64,000 nucleotides of DNA, from assembly GCA_008012315.1 (NCBI GenBank), contig SSEL01000012.1, positions 186,001-250,000 on the forward strand, written 5' to 3'. Positions 44,576-53,060 of the stretch are shown piece after piece. Source of the DNA: Rhodospirillaceae bacterium (GTDB taxonomy: Bacteria; Pseudomonadota; Alphaproteobacteria; Dongiales; Dongiaceae). Each line of letters opens with the position of its first letter. The first letter of the stretch is position 1. A program made the translations under genes and the position numbers. The notes beneath the pieces are model-generated. The model was given only the letters and a program-made list of their open reading frames with translations, was not told the origin of the DNA and searched no databases.

Positions 44576-46350
44576 TGTCCGACAAAGCTAAACTTAACCC
44601 GGCAGAAGCCGCATTTCAGGATGGCTTAAATATCGTCAAGAGCCACCCGATGTTTGCGCGATTTTTTGGGCCTGTGAGCCATATTCCCATCCAAAAATGG
44701 GAAAACGCGCCAAAGGACGCTTGGTGTAAAGTTACGTCCTCTGGGATTCTGCGGTTTAATCATCGGCTCCGGGGGCAGCCGAGAGAGTGGGCATGGGTTT
44801 TGGCACAATGCCTGCTACATCTCGGCTTCGGGCATTTCAAAACTGGCAATCTTTCTCGGGTATATGTTGCTGCTTGCGATATTGTCGCCGTGAATTTTCT
44901 GAGCAATCTTAAAATTGGCACACGGCCTTTGGATATTGGGGCAGTTCCAGTTGGATTGGGATCTGGCAGTCTCCATAGCCTCCTTAATCGCCTGAGGGAT
45001 GACGGCGATGCGTTTAAATTGGCATTGACGCTGAGTACGGCGGGCCATGAAGCGACGATGGAATATGACAATACTCGCATCATCGATCATAGCAAGTCCG
45101 AGGCCGCTTTCGCTGCTGGCGTTCGAGAGGCTGCAACAACAGCCATCGGCGTGGCCAGTGGCGAAATCAAATCTATGAGTGATCGTGCAAAACAGATGAC
45201 GATCATTCGTCGAGCCTGGAAGTGGTTTATCGATCACTATCCGTTACTAGGTGGCGTGGTCGCGGCCTACGACTTAGTTGAAGACCGTGATATCTGCCAT
45301 CGGCTTAAGATTAAGATTGCTGCCGTCGATATCGGTTTGAAGGAGATTTATGCCAATCCTCTGGTGACGATGCGTTTTGAGGAATGGGTGTTCGTGATGG
45401 GCCACGAGATCCTTCACGCAGCCCTTCGGCACGACAAAAAACGAATGGGGCGAGACCCCTGGATTTGGAATGCTGCCTGTGACTTTGTCATCAATGGATG
45501 GTTAATCGAAATGGGTGTCGGGCAAATGCCCGCAGGTTTGCTCCATGACCTGACGTTCAAGGGGAAATCGGCCGTCGAGGTTTACAACATCCTCTGTACG
45601 GATATACGACGCCTCCGCAAGCTCTCGACTTTGCGTGGCGAGGGAGCCTGCGACATCATCGAAAGTGATCAGCCCTGGGAAAATGTGGATGCGGACAACT
45701 TTGTGCGGCTGGCGCTCTCCCGCGGCTTTGATATGCACTTCTCTCAAGAGCGCGGTTATTTGCCAGCCGGTCTGATTGAAGAAATCAGGGCGGCAATGAT
45801 GCCACCAATCCCTTGGGACGTTGAACTCGGGCACTGGTTCGATCGGCATTTTCGTCCGATACAAGAGGTCAGGTCCTGGCGCCGTTTCTCTCGGACTCAG
45901 GCGGTGACGCCGGATATTCCTCGGCCGATCATGATACCCTATGACACGATGAAGGATGGCCGAACCTTTGGTGTCGTGATCGATTCATCCGGCTCGATGG
46001 ATCGTAGTTTGCTCGGCAAGGCTATCGGCTCGGTGACCAGTTATTCCATTGCGAAGAAGGTCAAAGACATCCGCTTGGTCTTCTGTGACGCACATGCCTA
46101 CGATGAGGGATGGGTGAAGGTTTCCTCGATCCTTAACCGGGTTCGCGTGAGGGGCAGGGGTGGAACTGTCTTGCAACCCGGCATCGATCTGCTTGAAGCC
46201 GATCATGATTTTCCGAAGAACGCGCCGATCATGATCATTACGGACGCCCAATGTGACCACTTCAAGATAAAGCGTGAGCATGCGATCCTCATCCCGGCAG
46301 GAGCGAGAATGTCTTTTGTACCGGTGGGTGAGGTGTTTCGCATGAGATAG
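44575..46350 (+). CDS. Zinc-metallopeptidase-like plus VWA domain protein, partner of the MoxR-like ATPase
   Basis: The protein has 591 residues from GTG 44575. Residues about 60-110 form a degenerate peptidase-like copy with EWAWVLAQCLLHLGFGH in place of the zinc motif. Residues about 260-320 hold an intact HEILHAALRH (His277, Glu278, His281) followed by AACDFVINGWL, as in the PF13203-type putative metallopeptidase domain (DUF2201 family). The C-terminal part is a VWA-like domain with the MIDAS motif DSSGS (470-474). The region is AT-richer than flanking genes. A MoxR ATPase plus VWA effector pair is a known theme of metal-dependent remodelling and conflict systems; its role here is unknown. 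Confidence 0.85.
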   Translation: MSDKAKLNPAEAAFQDGLNIVKSHPMFARFFGPVSHIPIQKWENAPKDAWCKVTSSGILRFNHRLRGQPREWAWVLAQCLLHLGFGHFKTGNLSRVYVAACDIVAVNFLSNLKIGTRPLDIGAVPVGLGSGSLHSLLNRLRDDGDAFKLALTLSTAGHEATMEYDNTRIIDHSKSEAAFAAGVREAATTAIGVASGEIKSMSDRAKQMTIIRRAWKWFIDHYPLLGGVVAAYDLVEDRDICHRLKIKIAAVDIGLKEIYANPLVTMRFEEWVFVMGHEILHAALRHDKKRMGRDPWIWNAACDFVINGWLIEMGVGQMPAGLLHDLTFKGKSAVEVYNILCTDIRRLRKLSTLRGEGACDIIESDQPWENVDADNFVRLALSRGFDMHFSQERGYLPAGLIEEIRAAMMPPIPWDVELGHWFDRHFRPIQEVRSWRRFSRTQAVTPDIPRPIMIPYDTMKDGRTFGVVIDSSGSMDRSLLGKAIGSVTSYSIAKKVKDIRLVFCDAHAYDEGWVKVSSILNRVRVRGRGGTVLQPGIDLLEADHDFPKNAPIMIITDAQCDHFKIKREHAILIPAGARMSFVPVGEVFRMR

Positions 46351-46390
46351 GCAGTGGGCCTCAGCGGCGCCCCTTACACTATGCCTAACA

Positions 46391-47092
46391 TTAAATAAGC
46401 ACAGCCGCGATCACGGGCGCGGCGGCGACATTGGCGAGGCCGGCGAGGATCATGACCAGTCCGGCGATCGAGCCTTCTTCCTGGCCCAGTTCATAGGCCT
46501 TGGCGACACCGACGCCATGGGCGCCCATGCCGAACAGCGAGCCGCGTGCGAAGGCGGACCTGACCGGTAGGTATTTCAGCAGGCCGTCGCCGATCACCGC
46601 GCCGAGAAGGCCGGTGACGGCCGTACTGACCGCCGCGATCTGGGGAATGCCGCCGATGCCGCTCGCCACCGTCATGGCGAAAGGCGTGGTGATCGAATGC
46701 GGCACCAAGCTGCGTTCCAGATCGGGCGGCAGGCCGAAGGATTTGGCGAGCAGCCAGGAGCTGAAAATCGCGATCGTGCTGCCGGCCATCACGCCGACGG
46801 CGAGCACCGGCCAATGGCGGCGGATGAACTGGCGCTGCTCATAGATCGGCAAGGCAAAGGCGACGGTCGCCGGTCCCAGCAGGCTGAGCAGCCAGGATGT
46901 GCCGCGCAGATAATCGGCGTAGCTGACCTGCAAGGTGAAAGCGAGGGCGAGGCAGGCGAGCCAAGCGAGGAGGAGCGGCGAGGACCACCAGCGCCGCTTG
47001 CGGGCATAAATCAGCCGGGCCAGGCCATAAAGGCCGAGCGTGGCGACGCCCCAGAAAGCCGGCGGCAGATCATGCAGGTAAGCAAGGCTCAT
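46391..47092 (-). CDS. CidB/LrgB-type membrane protein
   Basis: The 233-residue protein has seven or so membrane helices and the LrgB/CidB signature (SLVPHSITTPFAMTVASGIGGIPQIAA..., about residues 125-155, and RGSLFGMGAHGVGVAKAYELG, about 180). It is the membrane partner of the CidA-type protein next upstream, overlapping it by 4 nt (ATGA). The pair works in the inner membrane, thought to be holin-like or an organic-acid/pyruvate transporter affecting murein hydrolysis. An upstream extension of the frame exists to 47416 but is anomalous Arg/His-rich and out of line with the family, so the start at 47092 is preferred. Confidence 0.9.
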   Translation of the reverse strand: MSLAYLHDLPPAFWGVATLGLYGLARLIYARKRRWWSSPLLLAWLACLALAFTLQVSYADYLRGTSWLLSLLGPATVAFALPIYEQRQFIRRHWPVLAVGVMAGSTIAIFSSWLLAKSFGLPPDLERSLVPHSITTPFAMTVASGIGGIPQIAAVSTAVTGLLGAVIGDGLLKYLPVRSAFARGSLFGMGAHGVGVAKAYELGQEEGSIAGLVMILAGLANVAAAPVIAAVLI

Positions 47093-47538
47093 GATTTTGC
47101 CTCTGCCGCCTTGAGCCGCTGGCGATAATAAAGCTCCACGATGAGTGCGGTGGTCGTCATGATGATCGTGGTGCCGACCACGATGACGCCCAGGATCTTC
47201 AGGCCGACCAGGCCGAACAATTCGCGGTGGCCGAGCGGCGCCATCATCGCCGGGATGAAGAACAGCAGCATATGGTTGAGCAAGCTGGCGGAACCCTGGC
47301 GCAGCCAGGCCGGGTTCACCCAACCGCTCAGCAAGGCGAGCAAGAACAGGATCATGCCGAGGGCGCTGCCCGGCATGGGCAAGCCGGTCAGCCGTGCCAG
47401 CCAGTCCGATCCCCACCAGATGGCGATCAGCAGGCCGATCTGCGGCCAGCCTTTCGGCGGCGCAATGCCATTCACCGCGAGGGCGATTTTGACTTTGATC
47501 TGGGCGAGGTCTGTCAGGGCGGCGGTCATCTGGCTCAC
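47089..47538 (-). CDS. CidA/LrgA family holin-like protein
   Basis: The 149-residue protein has four predicted membrane helices, with family features such as PIGLLIAIWW-like segments, LTGLPMPGSALGMILFLLALL (about residues 48-68) and SLLNHMLLFFIPAMM (about 84-98). It overlaps the cidB-like gene by 4 nt and is transcribed from the divergent region toward the LysR gene at 47631. Together they resemble the cidAB/lrgAB murein-hydrolase-control system or pyruvate transporters. Confidence 0.9.
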   Translation of the reverse strand: MSQMTAALTDLAQIKVKIALAVNGIAPPKGWPQIGLLIAIWWGSDWLARLTGLPMPGSALGMILFLLALLSGWVNPAWLRQGSASLLNHMLLFFIPAMMAPLGHRELFGLVGLKILGVIVVGTTIIMTTTALIVELYYRQRLKAAEAKS

Positions 47539-47588
47539 ACGGATGGGGCTTCCGTGGCCTTTTATTTAGTGCCGGAGGGTCTATAATT

Positions 47589-47613
47589 AAAATGAATTGT
47601 TTGAATTTATTTT
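47589..47613. promoter_or_regulatory. Quasi-palindrome, likely LysR operator for the cid operon
   Basis: AAAATGAATTG (47589-47599) and the AATTTATTTT half (47604-47613) form a 25-bp near-perfect dyad, in the 92-bp divergent region between the cid genes and LysR. The LysR gene starts 17 bp after it. Confidence 0.5.
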
Positions 47614-47630
47614 ATGCCAAGTTGGAATAG

Positions 47631-48512
47631 ATGGATCTCAGAACGCTGCGGGCATTTGTCGAGGTGGTGCGGCGGGGCGGCTTTTCCGCCGCGGCAACCG
47701 TCATCAACGCAACCCAGCCGACCGTCAGCAAGGCGGTGAAACAGCTGGAAGACGAGCTGGGCGGTCCGCTGCTCGACCGCCTCGGCCATCGCGTCCAGCT
47801 AACGGCAATGGGCGAGCTGGTCTATCGGCGGGCCCAGGCGATGCTGGCGGAGCGCGACAGCCTGATATCCGAGCTGGCGGATCTGCGCGGCTTGCGGCGC
47901 GGCCGCCTGCGCCTCGGCCTGCCGCAGATTGGCAGCAGCGTCCTTTTCGCACCGCTGGTGGCCAGATATCGGGCGCTTTATCCGGGGATCGAGATCGATC
48001 TGGTGGAGCAGGGCAGCAACCGGCTGAAGCAGGCGGTCCTGGCGGGCGAACTGGAATTGGGGGCTGCTTTGGCGCCGATCGAAAGTGATTTCGCCACCCG
48101 GCCGGTCCGCGACGAGCCGATGGTGGTGGTCCTGCCATCAACCCATGAACTCGCCGCGCGCAAAAGCATCAGGCTGGCGGAACTGGCAGACAGCAGTTTC
48201 GTTTTATTCGAAGCCGGCTTTACCCTGAACGAGATGATCCGCGCCGCTTGCCAAAGGCGCGGCTTCGTCGCCCGGGAAGCAGCCCATAGCGCACAGCCGG
48301 ATTTCATCCTGGCGCTGGTGGCGGCGGGGCTTGGTGTCGCGCTGCTGCCGCGCCTGGTTGCCGAGCAGCAGGTCGAAGCGCCCTTGGTCTCGATCCTGCT
48401 GGATGAAAGCGATCTGCGCTGGCAGCTCAGCCTGATCTGGCGGGCCGGCAGCATCTTGTCGCCGGCGGCAAGGGCCTGGATCGATCTGGTTGCCGCGACC
48501 ACGGTAAAATGA
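47631..48512 (+). CDS. LysR-family regulator, divergent from cid genes (CidR-like position)
   Basis: The 293-residue protein has the helix-turn-helix GGFSAAATVINATQPTVSKAVKQLEDELGGPL (about residues 17-48) and the effector domain (LRLGLPQIGSSVLFAPLV, about 93). It starts 92 bp from the divergent cidA-like gene, so it probably controls it, as CidR does in Staphylococcus. Ligand unknown. Confidence 0.9.
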   Translation: MDLRTLRAFVEVVRRGGFSAAATVINATQPTVSKAVKQLEDELGGPLLDRLGHRVQLTAMGELVYRRAQAMLAERDSLISELADLRGLRRGRLRLGLPQIGSSVLFAPLVARYRALYPGIEIDLVEQGSNRLKQAVLAGELELGAALAPIESDFATRPVRDEPMVVVLPSTHELAARKSIRLAELADSSFVLFEAGFTLNEMIRAACQRRGFVAREAAHSAQPDFILALVAAGLGVALLPRLVAEQQVEAPLVSILLDESDLRWQLSLIWRAGSILSPAARAWIDLVAATTVK

Positions 48513-48647
48513 CGGACGGGCAGGAAAATAACGGCAGGCTGACATAACGCGGACAGCGAAAAGTCGTGGGAATACGAACCGGTACTAACGTTCCGTGCAG
48601 AAGACGTAAGATGTCGCTAATCTGCCGGTGAATCGCTTGAGCATGGG

Positions 48648-49058
48648 ATGGAAATGCGTGCAATCAATATAATAAAAGTCAGTTCTGGGCGGTCCTGGCG
48701 TGTGAAATTCCTATCGGTCTTACTGGCTTCCGCCGTGGCTTTTTGCACCATGAGCCTTGCGGAGGCCGCCGCCCAGGACAGTAACGCGACAATCGGCTTC
48801 ACCGGCACGGCGAAGGATTGCCTGTTGAAAGACGGGGCGGCCAGGGATGTCTGCATGTCCATGATCGAGTCGGTCCGCGCCGCGATGAAAGACGGCCGCT
48901 CCTATGGCGACTTCCGCGCTTGTTCGCCGAACCGGATCGACGACCTGCAGGATACCCATGCCGTCATCGAATGGATCCGGCAACATCCCGATCGCCAGGA
49001 CATGGATGTCAATGCGGTGGCGCGAGAAGCGCTCTCCGATCTTTATCCCTGCTCATAA
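48648..49058 (+). CDS. Rap1a/Tai-family-like secreted protein
   Basis: The 136-residue protein has a signal peptide (hydrophobic segment VKFLSVLLASAVAFCTMSLAEAAAQ, about residues 19-43). The mature part has a Cys pair and the C-terminal pattern CSPNRIDDLQDTHAVIEWIRQHPDRQDM...ALSDLYPC, similar to the Rap1a/Tai domain, which includes type VI secretion immunity proteins. No type VI genes or toxin gene are seen nearby, so it is probably a stand-alone periplasmic protein. A bidirectional hairpin follows at 49071. Confidence 0.7.
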   Translation: MEMRAINIIKVSSGRSWRVKFLSVLLASAVAFCTMSLAEAAAQDSNATIGFTGTAKDCLLKDGAARDVCMSMIESVRAAMKDGRSYGDFRACSPNRIDDLQDTHAVIEWIRQHPDRQDMDVNAVAREALSDLYPCS

Positions 49059-49070
49059 GGTTGATACAGA

Positions 49071-49098
49071 AAACCCGGCGAAAGCCGGGTTTCAAGTT
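49071..49098. terminator. Rho-independent terminator between convergent genes
   Basis: AAACCCGGC (49071-49079) and GCCGGGTTT (49084-49092) form a perfect 9-bp stem with a GAAA tetraloop; T-rich flanks (GTTTC) follow. It sits 13 bp past the Rap1a-like stop and just before the end of the convergent small gene. Confidence 0.75.
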
Positions 49099-49113
49099 TC
49101 GAGGAGGGGAAAT

Positions 49114-49410
49114 TCAGCGATTTTGGTTTTGGTCGAGATCGATGATCTGGGCGTGCTCGGCGACGCTCATGAAGCGGCCGATTTCCGATTGCATGATTTC
49201 GGCCCGGCAGAGCAGGTCGTTGGCGACGTCGCGGACATGGTCCGGCGCACCGGGGCGACCTTCGGCGGCCAGAGAAAGGGCGGCGGTCACGGCCTGCAAT
49301 CCGGTTTCCCGTGCCACATCGAAGACCATCTCGGCCATACGGTCGATTTCGGCCTGCAAGCTATGAATGCTCTGCTGTTCCGCATCGCTAAGATGAATGG
49401 CTTCGGACAT
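49114..49410 (-). CDS. Small helical hypothetical protein
   Basis: From the ATG at 49410 (GGGGATCC 8 nt upstream) the protein has 98 residues, MSEAIHLSDAEQQSIHSL..., predicted all-helical with DVARETGLQAVTAALSLAAEG in the middle. I recognise no family. Earlier starts (49422, 49485) are possible but have weaker sites. Confidence 0.6.
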   Translation of the reverse strand: MSEAIHLSDAEQQSIHSLQAEIDRMAEMVFDVARETGLQAVTAALSLAAEGRPGAPDHVRDVANDLLCRAEIMQSEIGRFMSVAEHAQIIDLDQNQNR

Positions 49411-49737
49411 CCGGATCCCCATACCCGACAGGAAAGGTTGATCACCAAAGCGGCCGATCGGGCAGTGCGATCTCAATGCCGCCAAGACTATCTTCCGAAG
49501 ACGCCGTTAAAATTTAGTAAAATGGGTTCCCTGCCGTGAATTCACAGTCAGGTGAGGGGGCATCACAGTACGGTGAGGGCTTGGCGGGAGGGCGAATTGT
49601 GCTAAAAGGCTTCCAAATCCGTCGCTTACCAGCGGCTTTGCGACACAAGGCTAAGTCCCACCTTGCTTGTCGCTTCGCAAGATGTGGTAGGATGTCGCGG
49701 AAACCCAACTCAATAACTGGAATTTAGAGTCGCGACC
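49411..49737. other. Gene-free region upstream of yebC
   Basis: This 327-bp stretch shows no convincing ORF. It contains two tandem imperfect copies of a 21-nt unit (TCACAGTnnGGTGAGGG, 49542-49562 and 49563-49583). A CTTGTC-N16-TAGGAT pair around 49660-49690 is a possible but weak promoter for yebC-ruvC. No start of a small gene with a good ribosome-binding site was found. Confidence 0.35.
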
Positions 49738-50502
49738 ATGGCTGGTCATTCACAATTCAAGAACATCATGTACCGCAAGGGCGCGCAGGATGCGAAGCGC
49801 GCCAAAGTCTTCACCAAGATCATTCGCGAATTGACCGTGGCGGCGAAATCCGGCCAGGCCGATCCCGATGCCAATCCGCGTTTGCGCTCGGCGATCATCG
49901 CCGCCCGCGAGGCGAATATGCCCAAGGACACGATGGAGCGCGCGATCAAGCGCGGCGCCGGCGGTGAAGACAACACCAATTATGATGAAGTCCGGTATGA
50001 GGGCTACGGCCCGGGCGGGATCGCCGTCATCGTCGAGGCCCTGACCGACAACCGCAACCGTACCGCCTCGGAAATCCGCACCGCCTTCGCCAAGGCCGGC
50101 GGCAATCTCGGCGAAACCAATTCGGTTTCCTTCATGTTCGAACGCAAGGGTGTGGTCGTCTACCCCACCAAGACCGCGAAAGGGGCGGCGATCAGCGCCG
50201 ATGCCGTTTTCGAGGCGGCCCTGGAAGCCGGCGCCGACAATGTCGAGAGCGACGAGGAAACCCATATGGTGACCTGCGCGACGGATGATTTCTCGACTGT
50301 GCGCGATGCCCTGGAAGCCAAGTTCGGCGAGGCCAAGGAAGCCAAGCTGCAATGGCTGCCGCTGAACGCCACCCAGGTCGATGCCGATACCGCACAATCG
50401 CTGATGAAGCTGATCGACGTCCTGGAAGACAATGATGACGTGCAGAACGTCTATGCCAATTTCGAAGTCTCCGACGAGACATTGGCATCGCTGACGGCAT
50501 GA
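49738..50502 (+). CDS. YebC/PmpR family transcriptional regulator
   Basis: The 254-residue protein has the family's invariant start [27 protein letters not shown] and full length. YebC/PmpR proteins bind DNA or, in recent work, rescue ribosome stalling at proline runs. The gene precedes ruvC by 66 nt, the usual yebC-ruvC-ruvA-ruvB order. Confidence 0.96.
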   Translation: MAGHSQFKNIMYRKGAQDAKRAKVFTKIIRELTVAAKSGQADPDANPRLRSAIIAAREANMPKDTMERAIKRGAGGEDNTNYDEVRYEGYGPGGIAVIVEALTDNRNRTASEIRTAFAKAGGNLGETNSVSFMFERKGVVVYPTKTAKGAAISADAVFEAALEAGADNVESDEETHMVTCATDDFSTVRDALEAKFGEAKEAKLQWLPLNATQVDADTAQSLMKLIDVLEDNDDVQNVYANFEVSDETLASLTA

Positions 50503-50568
50503 GGCGGGGTGGCCTGTCGCGGCGATTGTGCGGCGACAGGGCAGTGAAAACAGCGCGATGGACGGTCG

Positions 50569-51093
50569 ATGCGTCTGCTAGGGCTTGATCCGGGATTGCA
50601 GCATACCGGCTGGGGCATCGTCGATGCCCATGGCAATCCGCCCGGCTCGCGGCTGAGCTTCGTGGCGGCCGGTACCATTCATACCGACGCCAAGCAATCC
50701 CTGGCCGAGCGGCTGGTGGAGATTCATGACGGGCTCAAGCAGGTGATCGATCTCTATCAACCGACCGAGGCCGCGGTCGAGGAAACCTTCGTCAACAAGA
50801 ACCCGAACTCGACCTTGAAACTGGGGCTGGCGCGCGGCGTCGTCCTGATGACGCCTGCTTCCTATAAACTGCCGGTGGCGGAATATCCCGCCAATCTCGT
50901 TAAGAAATCCGTGGTCGGTGCAGGCCATGCGGGCAAGGATCAGGTGCAGATGATGGTGCGGGTGCTGCTGCCGGCCAGCTCGGCCGAAAGCCCCGACGCC
51001 GCCGATGCCTTGGCCGTGGCGATCTGCCATGCCCATCACCTGAGTTCGCTGCGCCGTTGGGGCGCCAAGGACTTTCGTGAGGTGGCGCGGTGA
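50569..51093 (+). CDS. ruvC: Holliday junction endonuclease RuvC
   Basis: The 174-residue protein has the catalytic Asp in LLGLDPGLQHTGWGIV (Asp7), Glu in VEETFVNKNPNST (about 67), and the C-terminal DAADALAVAICHAHH with the last acidic pair. It cuts Holliday junctions symmetrically as a dimer with RuvAB. It overlaps ruvA by 4 nt (ATG at 50569). Confidence 0.97.
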   Translation: MRLLGLDPGLQHTGWGIVDAHGNPPGSRLSFVAAGTIHTDAKQSLAERLVEIHDGLKQVIDLYQPTEAAVEETFVNKNPNSTLKLGLARGVVLMTPASYKLPVAEYPANLVKKSVVGAGHAGKDQVQMMVRVLLPASSAESPDAADALAVAICHAHHLSSLRRWGAKDFREVAR

Positions 51094-51719
51094 TCGGCAA
51101 GCTGACGGGCAAAGTGGACAGTATCCAGGGCGATGCGGTGATCGTCGATGTCGGCGGCGTTGGCTATGTCGTGCATGCCGCGAACCGCACGCTGCAACGG
51201 CTCGGGGTCAGCGGGACGGCGGTCTCGCTGCTGATCGAAACCCAGGTGCGCGAAGATGCGATCAACCTGTTCGGCTTCCTCGACCAGGCGGAGCGCGACT
51301 GGTTCCGGCTGCTGACGACGGTGCAAGGTGTCGGCGCCAAGGTGGGCCTCGCCATCCTCGGCGTGCTCGGGCCTGACGACCTGACTACCGCCATCGCCGC
51401 CCAAGATAAGACGGCGATTACCCGGGCGCCCGGCGTCGGCCCGAAACTGGCGGCGCGCATCGTTTCCGAATTGAAAGACAAGGTCGGCAGCCTCAGTCTC
51501 GGCACGGCGGCGCTGAAAACAGCGGCGACGGGCGAAAGCGGCAAGGCGGCCAGCGGCAAGCCCAACGCGCTGATCGAGGACGCAGTTTCCGCGTTGGTCA
51601 ATCTCGGCTATCGCCGGGCGGAGGCTTTCACCGCCGTCGCCAAGGCGCAGCATGAGGCCGATGGCGCCGCCGGCCTGGATCATCTGATCCGCGCCGGATT
51701 GAAGGAGTTGAGCCAGTGA
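51090..51719 (+). CDS. ruvA: Holliday junction DNA helicase subunit RuvA
   Basis: The 209-residue protein has an OB-fold N-terminus (MIGKLTGKVDSIQGDAVIVDVGGVGYVV), helix-hairpin-helix motifs (VQGVGAKVGLAILG, APGVGPKLAARIVSELKDK), and a C-terminal RuvB-contact domain (ALVNLGYRRAEAFTAV). GTG at 51090 overlaps the end of ruvC, a typical coupled start. It recognises the four-way junction and docks RuvB. Confidence 0.97.
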   Translation: MIGKLTGKVDSIQGDAVIVDVGGVGYVVHAANRTLQRLGVSGTAVSLLIETQVREDAINLFGFLDQAERDWFRLLTTVQGVGAKVGLAILGVLGPDDLTTAIAAQDKTAITRAPGVGPKLAARIVSELKDKVGSLSLGTAALKTAATGESGKAASGKPNALIEDAVSALVNLGYRRAEAFTAVAKAQHEADGAAGLDHLIRAGLKELSQ

Positions 51720-51744
51720 TTGGAACACCCAGTTGTCGCTTCAA

Positions 51745-51837
51745 CCCCTCACCCCGACCCTCTCCCCAGAGGGGCGAGGGAGTAAAGGGGAGCGTTTTTC
51801 TCCCTCGCCCCTCTGGGGAGAGGGTCGGGGTGAGGGG
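51745..51837. repeat. Long palindromic repeat element (copy 2), inside the ruv operon
   Basis: A 38-bp left arm beginning CCCCTCACCCCGACCC (51745-51782) and its exact complement ending GTCGGGGTGAGGGG (51800-51837) enclose 17 nt. It belongs to the same family as the element at 24259-24370. It lies in the 147-bp space between ruvA and ruvB and could form a strong hairpin on the operon transcript, possibly affecting expression or acting as a partial terminator. Confidence 0.85.
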
Positions 51838-51866
51838 CAAGACATCTCGGTTTAAAAGGCCATCGC

Positions 51867-52940
51867 ATGGCTGAAGACCAACGTCTGACGGATGGCATCC
51901 GCAGCGAAGAAGATGCCGGCGAGCAGTCCCTGCGGCCTTTGGCGCTGACCGAGTTTATCGGCCAGGAGAAGCTGCGCGAGAATCTGGCGGTCTTCGTCGC
52001 GGCGGCGCGCGAACGGGGCGAGGCCCTGGATCATGTGCTGTTCCATGGCCCGCCCGGCCTCGGCAAGACGACCCTGGCGCAGATCGTCTCACGGGAACTC
52101 GGCGTCGGCTTTCGCGCCACATCTGGGCCGGTGATCGCCCGCGCCGGGGATCTCGCTGCGCTGCTCACCAATCTGCAGCCCAATGACGTGCTGTTCATCG
52201 ATGAAATCCATCGCCTGTCGCCGGCGGTGGAGGAAATCCTCTATCCGGCGATGGAGGATTATCACCTCGACCTGATCATCGGCGAGGGGCCGGCGGCCCG
52301 CTCGGTGCGGATCGATCTGCCGAAATTCACCCTGGTCGGCGCGACAACGCGGCTCGGTTTGTTGTCGACGCCGCTCCGCGACCGTTTCGGCATTCCGCTG
52401 CGGCTCAATTTCTATACCCCGGCAGAGCTGGAAACCATCGTCCGGCGCGGCGCCCGCGTCATCGGGCTCGATCTCGCCGCCAGTGGCGCCACGGAGATCG
52501 CCCGCCGGTCGCGGGGCACGCCGCGCGTCGCCGGCCGCCTGCTGCGCCGGGTGCGGGATTTTGCCCTGGTCGCCAAAGCAGGGCAGGTGGATGCCAAGGC
52601 GGCGGATGCGGCCTTGGCCCGGCTCGATGTCGATAAGCTCGGCCTCGATGCGATGGATCGCCGTTTCCTGCAATGCATCGCCGAGAATTATGGCGGCGGC
52701 CCGGTTGGCGTCGAAACCCTGGCGGCGGCTTTGGCCGAACAGCGCGATACGATCGAAGAGGCGATCGAGCCTTATCTGATCCAGCAGGGCCTGCTGCAGC
52801 GGACGCCGCGCGGCAGAATGCTGACAGCCAACGGCTTTAAATATCTTGGTCTGACGCCACCGCGGGGTGCGGCGCAATTCGATCTGCTGAGTGCTGCATC
52901 CGATGGGGGCGCCGCCGAGGATATGGCCGATGAGGATTGA
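51867..52940 (+). CDS. ruvB: Holliday junction DNA helicase RuvB
   Basis: The 357-residue ATPase has [19 protein letters not shown], Walker [12 protein letters not shown] (about residues 59-69), Walker [18 protein letters not shown] (about 110), sensor-1 region [20 protein letters not shown], arginine finger in [20 protein letters not shown] and the C-terminal winged helix ([13 protein letters not shown]). It drives branch migration with RuvA. It is preceded by the palindromic repeat, and the tol cluster begins about 120 bp further on. Confidence 0.98.
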   Translation: MAEDQRLTDGIRSEEDAGEQSLRPLALTEFIGQEKLRENLAVFVAAARERGEALDHVLFHGPPGLGKTTLAQIVSRELGVGFRATSGPVIARAGDLAALLTNLQPNDVLFIDEIHRLSPAVEEILYPAMEDYHLDLIIGEGPAARSVRIDLPKFTLVGATTRLGLLSTPLRDRFGIPLRLNFYTPAELETIVRRGARVIGLDLAASGATEIARRSRGTPRVAGRLLRRVRDFALVAKAGQVDAKAADAALARLDVDKLGLDAMDRRFLQCIAENYGGGPVGVETLAAALAEQRDTIEEAIEPYLIQQGLLQRTPRGRMLTANGFKYLGLTPPRGAAQFDLLSAASDGGAAEDMADED

Positions 52941-53060
52941 CGATTTCTTATCGAAACTACGGCATCCTGGCGCAGCCCTTCGGTATCGGGGGGCAGCGCC
53001 AAGCTGCCACATTCTTGCCATCCTCCGGGTAGATGAATAGGGCCGATTTCGAGTTCAGCC

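Noticed and set aside
46391-47416. Extended 341-residue reading for the CidB-like protein
   Set aside because: The extra N-terminal part is Arg/His-rich, overlaps the cidA-like gene in another frame, and the family starts at MSLAYLHDLPP.
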